Part shown: positions 32,245 through 41,186 of the stretch, one piece after another
How the letters are laid out: every line of letters begins with the position of its first letter
How positions within the stretch are numbered: the stretch's first letter is position 1
DNA from: Bacillus subtilis
Lineage (GTDB): Bacteria > Bacillota > Bacilli > Bacillales > Bacillaceae_C
Length of the DNA stretch: 62,373 nucleotides
NCBI RefSeq assembly: GCF_008764245.1
Contig: NZ_VTQV01000023.1
Location: 1 to 62,373, forward strand
Direction: 5' to 3'
Notes under the pieces: generated by a model
What the model was told of the DNA's origin: nothing
Seen by the model: only the letters and a program-made list of their open reading frames with translations
The model's database searches: none
Position numbers and translations under genes: made by a program

Positions 32245-32283
32245 ACTTCTACGTTGCCCGCAGGGCGTGGGCAACACGGAAGT
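32245..32283 (+). other. strong intergenic hairpin
   Basis: GTTGCCC (32253-32259) pairs with GGGCAAC (32269-32275), extended by ACTTC with GAAGT outside. No T run follows, so it is not a normal terminator. It lies between the acetyltransferase and the next gene and may affect RNA stability. Confidence 0.5.
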
Positions 32284-32328
32284 TCCTCTCCCACCAATGA
32301 GCATTAAATATTTTAGGAGATGATAAGT

Positions 32329-33126
32329 TTGAAGAAAAATGAAAGTCTGCGAGTCATGACTTATAATCTACGAAATAATAGTGATGTGCCACCGAATTCG
32401 TGGGAGGAAAGAAGAGGACTGATCCAAGCCTTAATTCAGCGAGAAAAACCTGATATAATCGGCACACAAGAAGGGCTTTATCCACAAGTTAAAGATATGG
32501 AGGCGTTGCTTCCCGAATATGGATGGGTTGGTCTTGGAAGAGATGGTGGAAGTCATGGAGAATTTATGACCATTTATTATCGAAAAGATCGATTCGACAT
32601 CATGGAATTTAATCATTTTTGGCTCTCTGACACACCTGAGCAAATTGGATCAACCGCCTGGGAGAGTGCTTGTACAAGGATGGCTACATGGGTACGTTTA
32701 TTTGATAGCGAGACTAAGCAGGCTTTTTATCATGTAAACACACATTTAGATCACCAATCTGAAAAAGCTAGAGTGAATGGAGCTAAGCTGATTATTCGCA
32801 AGACAGAAGCATTTCAAGCAAATCTACCGATCATCCTAACGGGTGATTTTAATACAGTGGCTGAGACAGAGACTCATCAAACCTTTCTCCGAGAAGGTCA
32901 ATATATCGATACTTGGCACGATGCAAACGAACGGATCAATGAAAATTTAGGAACATTTAATAATTTTAAGGATCCTTCTGGCGGGGAGGGGAGAATTGAT
33001 TGGATTTTGCATAAAGGAAAAATAACCACATCTAGCGTCCATATTGTGGATGACCAAGTGGATGGACGCTTTCCAAGTGACCATTTTCCCCTGATCGCGA
33101 ATTTGCAATTTCATAATCATCAATAA
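32329..33126 (+). CDS. endonuclease/exonuclease/phosphatase family hydrolase
   Basis: A cytoplasmic EEP-superfamily enzyme of 265 residues. The catalytic positions can be read in order: Asn in VMTYNLRNN, Glu in IIGTQEGL, His in NTHLDHQ, Asp and Asn in LTGDFNT, Asp in RIDWIL and the closing SDHFPL. Members of this subgroup cleave phosphodiesters or sugar phosphates; the substrate is not evident. TTG 32329 is preferred to ATG 32320 because AGGAG at 32315-32319 is 9 bases from it and touches the ATG. Confidence 0.85.
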   Translation: MKKNESLRVMTYNLRNNSDVPPNSWEERRGLIQALIQREKPDIIGTQEGLYPQVKDMEALLPEYGWVGLGRDGGSHGEFMTIYYRKDRFDIMEFNHFWLSDTPEQIGSTAWESACTRMATWVRLFDSETKQAFYHVNTHLDHQSEKARVNGAKLIIRKTEAFQANLPIILTGDFNTVAETETHQTFLREGQYIDTWHDANERINENLGTFNNFKDPSGGEGRIDWILHKGKITTSSVHIVDDQVDGRFPSDHFPLIANLQFHNHQ

Positions 33127-33128
33127 GG

Positions 33129-33183
33129 ACAGCCCTGCAGATCAACATCCAATTAGAAGTTGAACTGCAGGGCTGTTTGCCTT
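33129..33183 (+). terminator. terminator with 12-bp perfect stem
   Basis: ACAGCCCTGCAG pairs perfectly with CTGCAGGGCTGT across a 24-base loop; a weak T-rich tail follows. It closes the transcript ending with the EEP-family gene. The 240 bases beyond it, up to the sigma factor gene, show no gene. Confidence 0.7.
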
Positions 33184-33424
33184 CTAGTATTCTCATCACA
33201 AATTCTTTTATTCCCCTCATCTAAAAAACTTCCAAAAAGTGTAGTGCTAAAATTTTTTATGGCGTCTATCAAGAAGAGAATGTGAAAATGGGAGGCGTGC
33301 TTTACAATGGTGAAGAGAGGTTTATATCCCTAGTAAAACAAAAAAATAATAGCGTAAAGTGTAGGGGTCAGCATTCAACAAACGTTTAGATACATAGAGG
33401 CCAAAGGGGAAGGGGGAAGAGGAG

Positions 33425-33967
33425 TTGGATGATGTACTCATCGAAAAAATAAAGAATGGAAATGATCATGCTTTTCGATTACTTGTAGAGAAATATCGGA
33501 ATTTGATCTTCCATACTGTCTATGGCGTACTTCGCAACGAGAAAGATGCAGAAGATGCGACCCAAGAAGTGTTTTTAAAGATCTATACTTCTCTCCCCAA
33601 ATATGAGAATCAAGGTTTTAAAACATGGATGACTAGAATTGCGGTAAACCATGCGATCGATATAAAACGTAAGAAAGTAAGAAGAAAAGAAGATCAGCAA
33701 GTTGAATATGAAGAAAGTTACCATACTCCCTCAACTGAAAATGTTGAATTTCTTGTGATCCAAAAAGAACGAAGACATTTATTAAGGGAACGTTTAAAAG
33801 AATTACCTGCAAATTATCGCGAGGTCGTGGAAGATTTTTATATTCAAGAAAAGTCCTATCAGGAAATCGCTGAAAAAACGAATGTCAAGACGAAAACGAT
33901 CGAAGTCAGGTTGTATCGCGCAAGACAATGGATGAAGAAGCACTGGAAGGAGGATGATTTTTCATGA
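33425..33967 (+). CDS. ECF-type RNA polymerase sigma factor
   Basis: An extracytoplasmic-function sigma factor of 180 residues, with region 2 (FRLLVEKYRNLIFHTVYGVL, DAEDATQEVFLKIY, FKTWMTRIAVNHAIDIKRK) and region 4 (LPANYREVVEDFY, SYQEIAEKTNVKTKTIEVRLYRARQWMKK). It starts at TTG 33425 after GGAAGAGGAG and overlaps the next gene, a zinc-finger anti-sigma factor, by 4 bases. It should drive its own operon and a small regulon; I could not fix its promoter motif. Confidence 0.93.
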   Translation: MDDVLIEKIKNGNDHAFRLLVEKYRNLIFHTVYGVLRNEKDAEDATQEVFLKIYTSLPKYENQGFKTWMTRIAVNHAIDIKRKKVRRKEDQQVEYEESYHTPSTENVEFLVIQKERRHLLRERLKELPANYREVVEDFYIQEKSYQEIAEKTNVKTKTIEVRLYRARQWMKKHWKEDDFS

Positions 33968-34443
33968 ATCACTATAGCGTTGAAAATTGGCTGCAATATG
34001 TACGTGATGAACTCAAAGAAGAAACTCGTATTCAATATGAAAACCACCTTTATCATTGTGATCACTGTTTAGAATTATATTTGCAGGCAGTGGAATCCAA
34101 TGATGCCCAGGAGCTGGATTTATCTAAACAAGAGAATTTTACAGATCTAATTATGGAACAAATCCATGAAATGGAAAAGCCAATACAGCCTGAGGAGAAA
34201 AAGTCCCGCATTCTCCATTCACGAAAACAAACATTTATTCACTATGCGATTGCCGTGGCGATGACGATGATCTTCATGTCGACAGGTGTCTTTACTCAAT
34301 TGATGAAAATGACAGATACCGTTGAAAATAATGAATCCCGTCACAGAGAATCCTTTGTGCAAAGCTTTCTTGATAAACAAGGTTCGATTATAAATAAATT
34401 TGAAATGGATGTTCACTTTAAGGAGGGAAAACAAAATGAATAA
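33964..34443 (+). CDS. zinc-finger anti-sigma factor with one membrane segment
   Basis: The 159-residue protein has an N-terminal anti-sigma zinc motif, HLYHCDHCLELYL near residue 27 (H-x3-C-x2-C), and a single membrane segment near residues 95-112 (FIHYAIAVAMTMIFMSTG), leaving a short outer domain. Position and coupling to the sigma gene indicate that it holds the sigma factor at the membrane until a signal triggers release. It overlaps the next gene by 8 bases. Confidence 0.88.
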   Translation: MNHYSVENWLQYVRDELKEETRIQYENHLYHCDHCLELYLQAVESNDAQELDLSKQENFTDLIMEQIHEMEKPIQPEEKKSRILHSRKQTFIHYAIAVAMTMIFMSTGVFTQLMKMTDTVENNESRHRESFVQSFLDKQGSIINKFEMDVHFKEGKQNE

Positions 34444-35527
34444 AAATCCGTTTATAGCTTTTTTGCTCGCCTTTTTCCCGGGTGGCGGTCTAATGTATAT
34501 GGGGAAAGTGTTACGTGGGCTTTTTTATACGGCGACTGTGATTGGCATCCCCCTTTTTTCCGTGATGATTGCGGTTATGTTTAGTTATGATGTTTTTGTC
34601 ATCTTTTCACTTGGAGGAGTTCTCCTTTATCTAGTGAATTTCATCGATACAGTTGTCACTGCTTCCAAACTTTATCCGCAAGGCAATCAGGTGGATGAAG
34701 AAGTAGTTGCAGGGAAGAAAACACATGATTCAGAGCGCTTCTTCACGATTATCCTTTCGTTTGTTCCTGGATTAGGGCATTTCCAGCTCGGCTTGGTGTA
34801 TCGGGGGACGACATTACTAGTTGCTTTCTTTGGAGCGGCGATGATGATCTTTTTTGTCACTTTGATGACAGAAAGAAGCGAGTTTCTCATTTTTCTGGCC
34901 TCGCTTCCGATCATTTGGTTCTTCGGCTTTTTTGATGCATTGAAGCAATTAGAGAAAAAACAAAAAGGAGAAGAGCTGCAAGACAAATCGATTTTAGAAG
35001 ACTTGGAAAATCGCAATTCGGATGGAAAGAAAAGTAAAGCGATCGCGACATTACTAGCGATTCTTCCCGGGGCTGGGCATCTCTATCTAGGCTTACAAAA
35101 ACGCGGAATCCAATTGATGGCAGCTTTTCTATTCTCTATCTATATTTTAGATGTACTAAGACTTGGGATCTTTCTGTTTATTGTCCCCATCATCTGGTTC
35201 TTTAGCTTTTTTGATGGTTTACAAAAGGCTTCAAGATCAGATCAAGAATTAGAGAATGAAGATGTACCGCTTATTTCCTTCTTCTTGAATCATCAGAAAT
35301 GGGTGGGGATTGGGTTAATTGTCTTAGGTTTTTATTATATTGGGATGAATGTTGCCCTTCCAATCGTGGAGCCTTTTATCCATAGATGGTTTTCGTTTGA
35401 TCTTTATTATGTGTTGCATGAATATATCCAAACCGGTTTTATTTGTCTCTTGTTGATCGGTGGAGGAATCAAATTATTAACAGGTAACAAAACAAAATCT
35501 AAGCAAGAAAAGGGTGAAGCAAAATGA
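34436..35527 (+). CDS. multi-pass membrane protein with three PGxGHxxLG repeats
   Basis: A 363-residue integral membrane protein of no assigned function. It contains three copies of one unit: AFFPGGGLMYMGKVLRGL near residue 9, SFVPGLGHFQLGLVYRGT near 110, and AILPGAGHLYLGLQKRGIQ near 208. Each is followed by two hydrophobic helices and an IWFFGFFD-type motif (copies two and three). The unit resembles the TM2-like PGxGHxYLG turn. A last pair of helices follows. ATG 34436 has AGGAGG upstream. It sits in the ECF operon and overlaps the next gene by 4 bases, so it is likely a regulated target or sensor. Confidence 0.85.
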   Translation: MNKNPFIAFLLAFFPGGGLMYMGKVLRGLFYTATVIGIPLFSVMIAVMFSYDVFVIFSLGGVLLYLVNFIDTVVTASKLYPQGNQVDEEVVAGKKTHDSERFFTIILSFVPGLGHFQLGLVYRGTTLLVAFFGAAMMIFFVTLMTERSEFLIFLASLPIIWFFGFFDALKQLEKKQKGEELQDKSILEDLENRNSDGKKSKAIATLLAILPGAGHLYLGLQKRGIQLMAAFLFSIYILDVLRLGIFLFIVPIIWFFSFFDGLQKASRSDQELENEDVPLISFFLNHQKWVGIGLIVLGFYYIGMNVALPIVEPFIHRWFSFDLYYVLHEYIQTGFICLLLIGGGIKLLTGNKTKSKQEKGEAK

Positions 35528-36423
35528 GGACATGGCGTGTTGGCTCCTTTTCAATGGGAGGAGCCCTCGTTTTTCTGGGCGTGTTTTTACTACTACAACA
35601 ATTTTTAGGGTGGGACCCTGCTCTCGTTTTAATGTCATGGTGGCCTGCATTATTCATTGTTCTAGGTATTGAGATTTTATTATATCTTTTCTTTGTCAAA
35701 ACGGAAAACAGTCGGGTAAAATACGATTTTATTAGCATTATTTTCATCGCGTTGATCGGGACAACGGGGATTGGGATGGCGGTCCTACATTCTACTGGAT
35801 TATTCGACTTTGCGCAAAAAGTTGTCTCAGCGGAAGTGCGTGAGTTGGATTTACCAAAATATGAAGAGAGTGATGTAAAGGGAATAAAACGGGTGCAAGT
35901 GGATACGGGCCCATTTGCTATTGCCGTTGAAACAACGGATCAAAAGGAAATTTCCCTTTTTGGGACTTACCAGGGGGACGTGCTCGCTAATGAAACGAGA
36001 ATCAAAGAGGTTTCGGATTATGCTATGGTCGAGAAAAAAGGCGACACGATCTATATTAAAATGAAAGCAGTCCCCTATAATCATTTTTACCGGCCGATGG
36101 ATGGAATGAAAGCCACTCTCTTGCTCCCACAAAACATAGCTTTAGAATTAAAGGGCAATTGGCAACCTATTACAGTTACTCCTAGAAATCTTCTTAGTGA
36201 TTGGAATATTGACGGTGCAGAATCTGTTCACGTAAATGTAGAAAAAACAACAGCTAATCTAGCGTTAGGGATAGAGAACGTTGATTACTTAGATGAGCAG
36301 GATTGGGATAAAATAAAAAAGACAGACGAGGATTCGATTGAATCTGCATTGCGGAAATATGGAAAAGGGGAACATCGCCTAACCATACAGGGGGCGTATA
36401 ATGTTCTTTTAAATGAAAAATAA
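35524..36423 (+). CDS. membrane protein with LiaF-like transmembrane region
   Basis: The 299-residue protein starts with three or four helices containing GGALVFLGVFLLLQQFLGWDP and SWWPALFIVLGIEILLYL, the pattern of the LiaI/LiaF-type transmembrane region. A soluble outer part follows (residues about 115-299), rich in beta strands with KRVQVDTGPFAIAVE, like the adhesin-type domains often attached to it. It closes the ECF operon, and a cell-envelope stress role is inferred from that. Confidence 0.78.
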   Translation: MRTWRVGSFSMGGALVFLGVFLLLQQFLGWDPALVLMSWWPALFIVLGIEILLYLFFVKTENSRVKYDFISIIFIALIGTTGIGMAVLHSTGLFDFAQKVVSAEVRELDLPKYEESDVKGIKRVQVDTGPFAIAVETTDQKEISLFGTYQGDVLANETRIKEVSDYAMVEKKGDTIYIKMKAVPYNHFYRPMDGMKATLLLPQNIALELKGNWQPITVTPRNLLSDWNIDGAESVHVNVEKTTANLALGIENVDYLDEQDWDKIKKTDEDSIESALRKYGKGEHRLTIQGAYNVLLNEK

Positions 36424-36426
36424 CGT

Positions 36427-36455
36427 AGGGGGATGATGTTATCATTCCTCTTTTT
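36427..36455 (+). terminator. terminator of the ECF sigma operon
   Basis: AGGGGGATGAT pairs with ATCATTCCTCT around a short loop and TTTTTC follows directly. Confidence 0.8.
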
Positions 36456-36594
36456 CTTACAGATAAATTCAGACACTCATTCGTGAATGGATTTTATTCT
36501 TTAAAAAAGGTATGATAGATTCAACAGACATGACAACACTATACGTATATTGCATTGCACAACAATGCCTATTTTTTATGAATGGGTGATGAGA

Positions 36595-37527
36595 TTGAAA
36601 AGGGCACGCATTATTTATAATCCGACTTCTGGAAGAGAGATTTTTAAACGTAGTCTTGCAGATGTCCTAATGAAATTAGAAAAAGCAGGTTATGAAGCTT
36701 CCTGCCATGCAACGACAGGGGAAGGAGATGCCATTAAGGCGGCTAAGATCGCGGTGGAAAGAGAATACGATGTCGTTATCGCTGCGGGTGGGGACGGAAC
36801 GATTAATGAGGTTGTGAATGGATTAGCTGAGCAGAAATACCGTCCTAAGCTAGGGGTCATTCCGACGGGAACAACGAATGATTTTGCCAGAGCTTTGCAT
36901 ATCCCTAGAGATATTGATGCAGCGGTGGATGTGATTATTCAAAATGATACCATTCCCGTTGATATTGGCCGAATGAATGATCATTATTTTATTAATATTG
37001 CTGGCGGTGGTCGGTTAACTGAACTGACTTATGAAGTGCCAAGTCGATTGAAAACGATGATTGGCCAGCTCGCTTATTATTTAAAAGGGATTGAGATGTT
37101 GCCATCGATTCGTGCAGCAGAAGCAACGATCGAATATGATGGAAAGCTATTTGAAGGTGAAATTATGCTCTTTTTAGTAGGGTTGACGAATTCGGTTGGC
37201 GGGTTCGAAAAATTAGCCCCAGATTCCTCCATCAATGATGGCCTATTTACTCTAATGATTTTGAAAAAGACAAATCTAGCGGAATTTATTCGGATTGCAA
37301 CACTGGCTTTGCGCGGTGAGCATATCCATGATCCGAATCTTATTTATACAAAGGCCAATCATATCAAAGTGAAATCACCAGCGAAAATGCAATTAAACAT
37401 TGACGGTGAATACGGTGGTCTGCTTCCAGCTGAATTTTTTAATTTATATCGCCATCTTGATGTGTTTGTTCCGATTGATAAGATCAGACAGGAGGATAAA
37501 CTCCTAGAGAATGAATCACATGATTAG
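36595..37527 (+). CDS. dgkB: diacylglycerol kinase DgkB
   Basis: DgkB phosphorylates diacylglycerol freed during lipoteichoic acid synthesis and returns it to the phospholipid pool. The 310-residue protein matches B. subtilis DgkB (YerQ): KRARIIYNPTSGRE at the start, AAGGDGTINEVVNGL (nucleotide motif GGDGT), GVIPTGTTNDFARAL, and GGFEKLAPDSSINDG in the metal-binding region. TTG 36595 gives the B. subtilis start; ATG 36589 is an alternative. The synteny marker dgkB-rlmCD is interrupted here by 17.8 kb of other genes. Confidence 0.95.
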   Translation: MKRARIIYNPTSGREIFKRSLADVLMKLEKAGYEASCHATTGEGDAIKAAKIAVEREYDVVIAAGGDGTINEVVNGLAEQKYRPKLGVIPTGTTNDFARALHIPRDIDAAVDVIIQNDTIPVDIGRMNDHYFINIAGGGRLTELTYEVPSRLKTMIGQLAYYLKGIEMLPSIRAAEATIEYDGKLFEGEIMLFLVGLTNSVGGFEKLAPDSSINDGLFTLMILKKTNLAEFIRIATLALRGEHIHDPNLIYTKANHIKVKSPAKMQLNIDGEYGGLLPAEFFNLYRHLDVFVPIDKIRQEDKLLENESHD

Positions 37528-37538
37528 ACAGAAAAGGG

Positions 37539-37602
37539 AATGCTCTTTAAAATAGAATGAGTAAGTGAACGCAGAAAAATACTCTATTAAATGAGCATTT
37601 TA
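37539..37602 (+). terminator. long hairpin terminator after dgkB
   Basis: AATGCTC (37539-37545) pairs with GAGCATT (37593-37599), with inner AATAGAATGAGT pairing to ACTCTATT, and ends in TTTT. Confidence 0.65.
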
Positions 37603-37636
37603 GGATTTTAAAGCTTGATAAAAAGGAGAGAAATGT

Positions 37637-38359
37637 ATGAAGATTACGATTTGGAATGAAAATAAGCATGAAAAAACCAATCCAAAAGTAGCTGAAATCT
37701 ATCCAGAAGGCATCCATGGGGCTCTTGCAAAAATATTTGAAGGCACAGAGCATCAAGTGCAAACAGCCACTTTGGAACAACCTGAACATGGATTGACAGA
37801 AGATGTTTTAAACAATACGGACGTTCTTTTTTGGTGGGGGCATATGGCTCATCATGAGGTGTCCGATGATATCGTGGACCGTGTACATAAACGGGTATTA
37901 GAAGGAATGGGCTTGGTTGTTTTACATTCCGGGCATTTCTCGAAAATTTTTAAAAAGCTGATGGGTACTTCATGTGACCTAAAATGGCGTGAAGCAGATG
38001 ATCGGGAACGTCTTTGGGTTGTGGACCCGACTCATCCGATTGCCGAAGGAATCGGAGAATATTTTGAGCTAGAAAAAGAAGAAATGTACGGAGAACATTT
38101 TGATATTCCAGCACCTGATGAGCTTGTCTTCGTTAGCTGGTTTGAAGGTGGAGAAGTATTCCGCTCTGGTTGCACTTATAAGAGAGGAAACGGCAAAATC
38201 TTTTATTTCCGTCCAGGACATGAAACCTATCCAACATACTACAATCAAGATGTTCAAAAAGTCTTAGTAAATGCGGCAAATTGGGTGAAACCAGTGGATC
38301 GTGCCTATCCAACTTATGGAAATGCAAAGCCAATAGAGGAAATCTCTGCTAAAAATTAA
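37637..38359 (+). CDS. ThuA-like domain protein
   Basis: A 240-residue protein of the ThuA family (glutamine amidotransferase-like fold linked to trehalose and other sugar use). It shows [48 protein letters not shown] and [15 protein letters not shown], which are typical. No sugar gene is adjacent, though a Gfo/Idh/MocA oxidoreductase, a frequent partner, lies 9 kb away. The gene stands alone between two terminators. Confidence 0.88.
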   Translation: MKITIWNENKHEKTNPKVAEIYPEGIHGALAKIFEGTEHQVQTATLEQPEHGLTEDVLNNTDVLFWWGHMAHHEVSDDIVDRVHKRVLEGMGLVVLHSGHFSKIFKKLMGTSCDLKWREADDRERLWVVDPTHPIAEGIGEYFELEKEEMYGEHFDIPAPDELVFVSWFEGGEVFRSGCTYKRGNGKIFYFRPGHETYPTYYNQDVQKVLVNAANWVKPVDRAYPTYGNAKPIEEISAKN

Positions 38360-38360
38360 C

Positions 38361-38399
38361 AAAAAATCCATGGAGAACATTCTCCATGGATTTTTTTTG
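38361..38399 (+). terminator. terminator after thuA-like gene
   Basis: AAAATCCATGGAGAA pairs perfectly with TTCTCCATGGATTTT, followed by more T. The symmetric A and T tracts make it able to work in both directions. Confidence 0.9.
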
Positions 38400-38420
38400 A
38401 AAGATAAAAAGGTGTAAAAT

Positions 38421-38630
38421 TTGGCTAGTGTTTGGATCCAGCTCCAGCGCCTAGCGGCTAGCAAATTTACGTCTTCTTCCTACGATAAGTCAACATCGGT
38501 TCGTCCTTCGTCCATACCGTGTTTAGGCCAACAGGACGTTGGACAAAACAGCGTTGCGCCAGGACGGCGCGCTTTTAGCTGTTTATCTTTTAAATTTGTA
38601 CGCCGCTAAACAGGCGCTTACGCTTTTCTT
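38421..38630 (+). repeat. full copy of the ~200-bp intergenic repeat family
   Basis: The unit begins TTGGCTAGTGTTTGGATC and CAGCTCCAGCGCCTAGC and ends GGCGCTTACGCTTTTCTT. It contains GGCCAACAGGACGTTGG and GTTGCGCCAGGACGGCGC, both imperfect palindromes. The copies at 20488 and 55131 share its ends, and fragments occur at 17126 and 23749. It abuts the stop codon of the minus-strand gene at 38633. Confidence 0.8.
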
Positions 38631-38632
38631 AA

Positions 38633-38935
38633 TTATGATTCATCGGTATTTTTTTGTTGAGACAGATAGCCAATAGCGAAAATACCGGCAGAGGAAATAA
38701 GAAATCCGGATGAAAGAAACATCCACGAAATGGTAAGGTCCATATTGTCATTGAACTTTTTTGCCACCAATATATAGCCAACGGAGAGAATAAAGCCAAT
38801 TGTGAATAAAAAGGCGGCCACACGGTACTTTTTCCAATTCTCTTGATGGCGATTTTTTCGAATATCAATAAAGCCCCAAATAAAAGAAAGTATAACCAGT
38901 AAAAAAGAGCCGATAATAAGCAGAATACCAAGCAA
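38633..38935 (-). CDS. small three-helix membrane protein
   Basis: An unrecognised 100-residue membrane protein with hydrophobic segments near residues 3-22, 40-58 and 68-92, separated by a basic loop (RKNRHQENWKKYR) that should face the cytoplasm. TTG 38935 has AGGGGAG about 8 bases upstream, which supports this frame over the overlapping one. No family could be assigned. Confidence 0.6.
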   Translation of the reverse strand: MLGILLIIGSFLLVILSFIWGFIDIRKNRHQENWKKYRVAAFLFTIGFILSVGYILVAKKFNDNMDLTISWMFLSSGFLISSAGIFAIGYLSQQKNTDES

Positions 38936-39094
38936 AATAAATTCTCCCCTTCATACTTTTTCCATTTCTTCTATTGTACCAATCTTTTTCAACCAAAGGA
39001 AAGTTCCAGGAAAAAAGCACTGATCGAAAAGAAAATAAAAAAATATATTGTAAAAAAATATTGTAAAAAAATATAAATATGGTATATTACTAAT

Positions 39095-39181
39095 TGAGAA
39101 TGAATATCATTATCTAAAAGAAAATAGAAAGTGGTGAAGGGTTTTATTTTTTTATGCTATAATGATAATGGTTATCAATTG
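39095..39181 (+). promoter_or_regulatory. promoter with two Fur-box-like sites
   Basis: TGAGAATGAATATCATTATC (39095-39114) and AATGATAATGGTTATCAATT (39161-39180) both fit the Fur box pattern of inverted GATAAT units. The second overlaps TATAAT (39158-39163), the likely -10. Iron-dependent repression of the siderophore-binding protein downstream is inferred. Confidence 0.8.
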
Positions 39182-39216
39182 AAAAATATACATATTCTAA
39201 TAGAAGAGGTGTAGAA

Positions 39217-40185
39217 ATGAAGAAACTAAGTTTTATTTTTGCCATTCTGTTTGTAACAGCTGTATTAGCTGCTTGTGGTTCAAATACTAATAAGGATAAT
39301 GAGCAAGCAAATGAAGGAAATGGAAATAACAATGAGCAACAAGAAGAAACATTGACAATCAAACATGAGTTAGGAGAAACTCCCGTTCAAAAAAATCCCC
39401 AAAAAGTTGTCGTATTTGATTTTGGTGCGCTTGATACTCTAGATGCTTTAGGTGTTGAAGAGGTTGTAGGACTTCCAAAAATGAATATTCCTAACTATTT
39501 GTCAAAATATGAAGGTGACGAGTATGAGAATGTTGGGAGTCTAAAGGAACCTGATTTTGAAAAGATTCATTCTTTGGATCCTGATCTGATCTTGATCTCA
39601 GGAAGACAGTCAGAGCTTTATGATGATTTTGCGGAAATCGCCCCAACGATTTACGTTGGCTTAGATACAACAAGATATATGGATTCTTTTAAAGAAAATG
39701 TGAACACATTAGCTGAGATTTTTGGAAAAGAAGAAGTAGCGAAAACAGAATTAGAAAAAATTGATGATAAAATTGCCGCTCTACATGAAAAAGCGAGCAA
39801 AGATAATGGAAAATCTCTAGTGATCTTGGCAAATGAAGGAAAGATGAGTGCATACGGACCAAGCTCTCGTTTCGGCATTATTCATGATGTGTTTGGATTT
39901 GCTCCAGTAGATGAAGGGATCGAAGTTTCTACTCATGGACAAAACGTATCGTTCGAATATCTTCATGAACAAAACCCAGACTATCTATTTGTCATTGACC
40001 GAGGAACGGCCATTGGTGGCGAGTCAAGTTCCAAACAATTAGTTGAGAATGACTTAGTGAAGAAAACAAATGCTTACAAAAATGATAAAATCGTTTATTT
40101 AGATCCTGAAAACTGGTATCTATCTGGCGGAGGATTAGAATCCGTATCTGCCATGGCAGATGAAGTAGAAGTTGTGTTAGAATAG
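39217..40185 (+). CDS. siderophore-binding lipoprotein, YclQ-like
   Basis: A 322-residue class III solute-binding lipoprotein with lipobox LAAC (residues about 17-20) and an acidic, Asn-rich linker. The body is close to B. subtilis YclQ, the petrobactin receptor: KVVVFDFGALDTLDALG, NVGSLKEPDFEKI, DPDLILISGRQS, GPSSRFGIIHDVFG, LFVIDRGTAIGGESS and YLSGGGLES. The permease and ATPase genes that accompany yclQ are not beside it, so it must work with a transporter encoded elsewhere. The two Fur boxes upstream fit iron control. Confidence 0.9.
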   Translation: MKKLSFIFAILFVTAVLAACGSNTNKDNEQANEGNGNNNEQQEETLTIKHELGETPVQKNPQKVVVFDFGALDTLDALGVEEVVGLPKMNIPNYLSKYEGDEYENVGSLKEPDFEKIHSLDPDLILISGRQSELYDDFAEIAPTIYVGLDTTRYMDSFKENVNTLAEIFGKEEVAKTELEKIDDKIAALHEKASKDNGKSLVILANEGKMSAYGPSSRFGIIHDVFGFAPVDEGIEVSTHGQNVSFEYLHEQNPDYLFVIDRGTAIGGESSSKQLVENDLVKKTNAYKNDKIVYLDPENWYLSGGGLESVSAMADEVEVVLE

Positions 40186-40195
40186 AGGTAAAACA

Positions 40196-40240
40196 AAGGC
40201 TGCATCTAAAGCTATTACTGGCTTTAAATGCAGTCTTTTA
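40196..40240 (+). terminator. terminator after the siderophore-binding gene
   Basis: AAGGCTGCAT pairs with ATGCAGTCTT with an inner AAAGC/GGCTTT stem, then TTTT. Confidence 0.8.
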
Positions 40241-40318
40241 AAATATCTTATAAAAGGAATCCACAAATAGGCAAAGAGCATGACATTTACAAAAAATTAC
40301 TAGAAAGGACTGGTTTTT

Positions 40319-41023
40319 TTGTTAGGACAATGGTTAAAAGAATCAAATTACACAGTCGTTCTGACTGGGGCGGGGATGTCAACAGAAAGTGGGCTTCCCG
40401 ATTTCCGTTCTTCTGGTAAAGGGTTATGGACAAAAAAAGATCCTAGCCAAATTGCAAGCACCGAAGCACTGAATCAAAATGTCGAGGAATTCTTTCAGTT
40501 TTACCGTCAGCGTGTATTGGGCTTGAATGAGGCTAAATACCATCGTGGGCACGAAATTCTCGCCAAGTGGGAAAAAGAAGGACGAATTCAAAGTTTGATT
40601 ACGCAAAATATTGATGGTTTTCACACAGATGCGGGGAGTCAGAATGTAATCGAATTGCATGGGACGATGAAAAAGGTGCATTGCCAATCATGTGGTCGCG
40701 AGTATGGAAATGAAAAGTATGCTAATGAGCAATTTATTTGTGAATGCGGAGGCAAGCTACGCCCTTCGGTTGTCTTATTTGGTGAAATGTTGCCAGAGGA
40801 AGCCCTTGTGCAAGCAACAAAAGAAAGTGAAAAAGCTGATTTATTCATCGTTCTTGGTTCGTCATTAAGTGTCACACCTGCCAATCAATTTCCCTTGATC
40901 GCCAAACAAAATGGGGCCAAGCTTGTGATCATTAATCTTGAGCCAACAGAATTGGACATTTATGCTGATCTAGTGATTCATGATCGGAAAATTGGTGAAG
41001 TTCTAAACGAAATAGATCAGTAA
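40319..41023 (+). CDS. NAD-dependent protein deacylase, Sir2 family
   Basis: A 234-residue cytoplasmic sirtuin that removes acyl groups from lysines using NAD. It has the NAD-binding GAGMSTESGLPDFRS (residues about 17-31), QNIDGFH with the Asn and Asp, the catalytic His in ELHGT, a zinc site (CQSC...CECGG), and GSSLSVTPAN and INLEPT for the cofactor. TTG 40319 follows GAAAGGA by 9 bases. The family also includes desuccinylases; the residues that decide this are not clear here. Confidence 0.93.
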   Translation: MLGQWLKESNYTVVLTGAGMSTESGLPDFRSSGKGLWTKKDPSQIASTEALNQNVEEFFQFYRQRVLGLNEAKYHRGHEILAKWEKEGRIQSLITQNIDGFHTDAGSQNVIELHGTMKKVHCQSCGREYGNEKYANEQFICECGGKLRPSVVLFGEMLPEEALVQATKESEKADLFIVLGSSLSVTPANQFPLIAKQNGAKLVIINLEPTELDIYADLVIHDRKIGEVLNEIDQ

Positions 41024-41080
41024 CTTGGTCATGAAGCCTATGTATAGTCAATTCCGATCACTTCGTTTCCGAAAAGCAGC

Positions 41081-41123
41081 AAATAAATCCCTTCACCTCG
41101 ATTATGGTGAAGGGATTTATTTT
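41081..41123. terminator. bidirectional terminator between convergent genes
   Basis: AAATAAATCCCTTCACC pairs perfectly with GGTGAAGGGATTTATTT. It lies between the sirtuin (plus) and the opuAC-like gene (minus) and has A/T tracts on both sides, so it can serve both. Confidence 0.9.
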
Positions 41124-41186
41124 GCCTATTTTTCGTCAATATAAATGGTCGTGTTAGATTACCGTTTACATTTTTAACGAACAAAC

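Noticed and set aside
38629-38931. A second minus-strand frame overlapping the small membrane protein
   Set aside because: The frame starting at 38935 has a ribosome site and a sensible helix-loop-helix topology with a basic loop; the alternative has neither.
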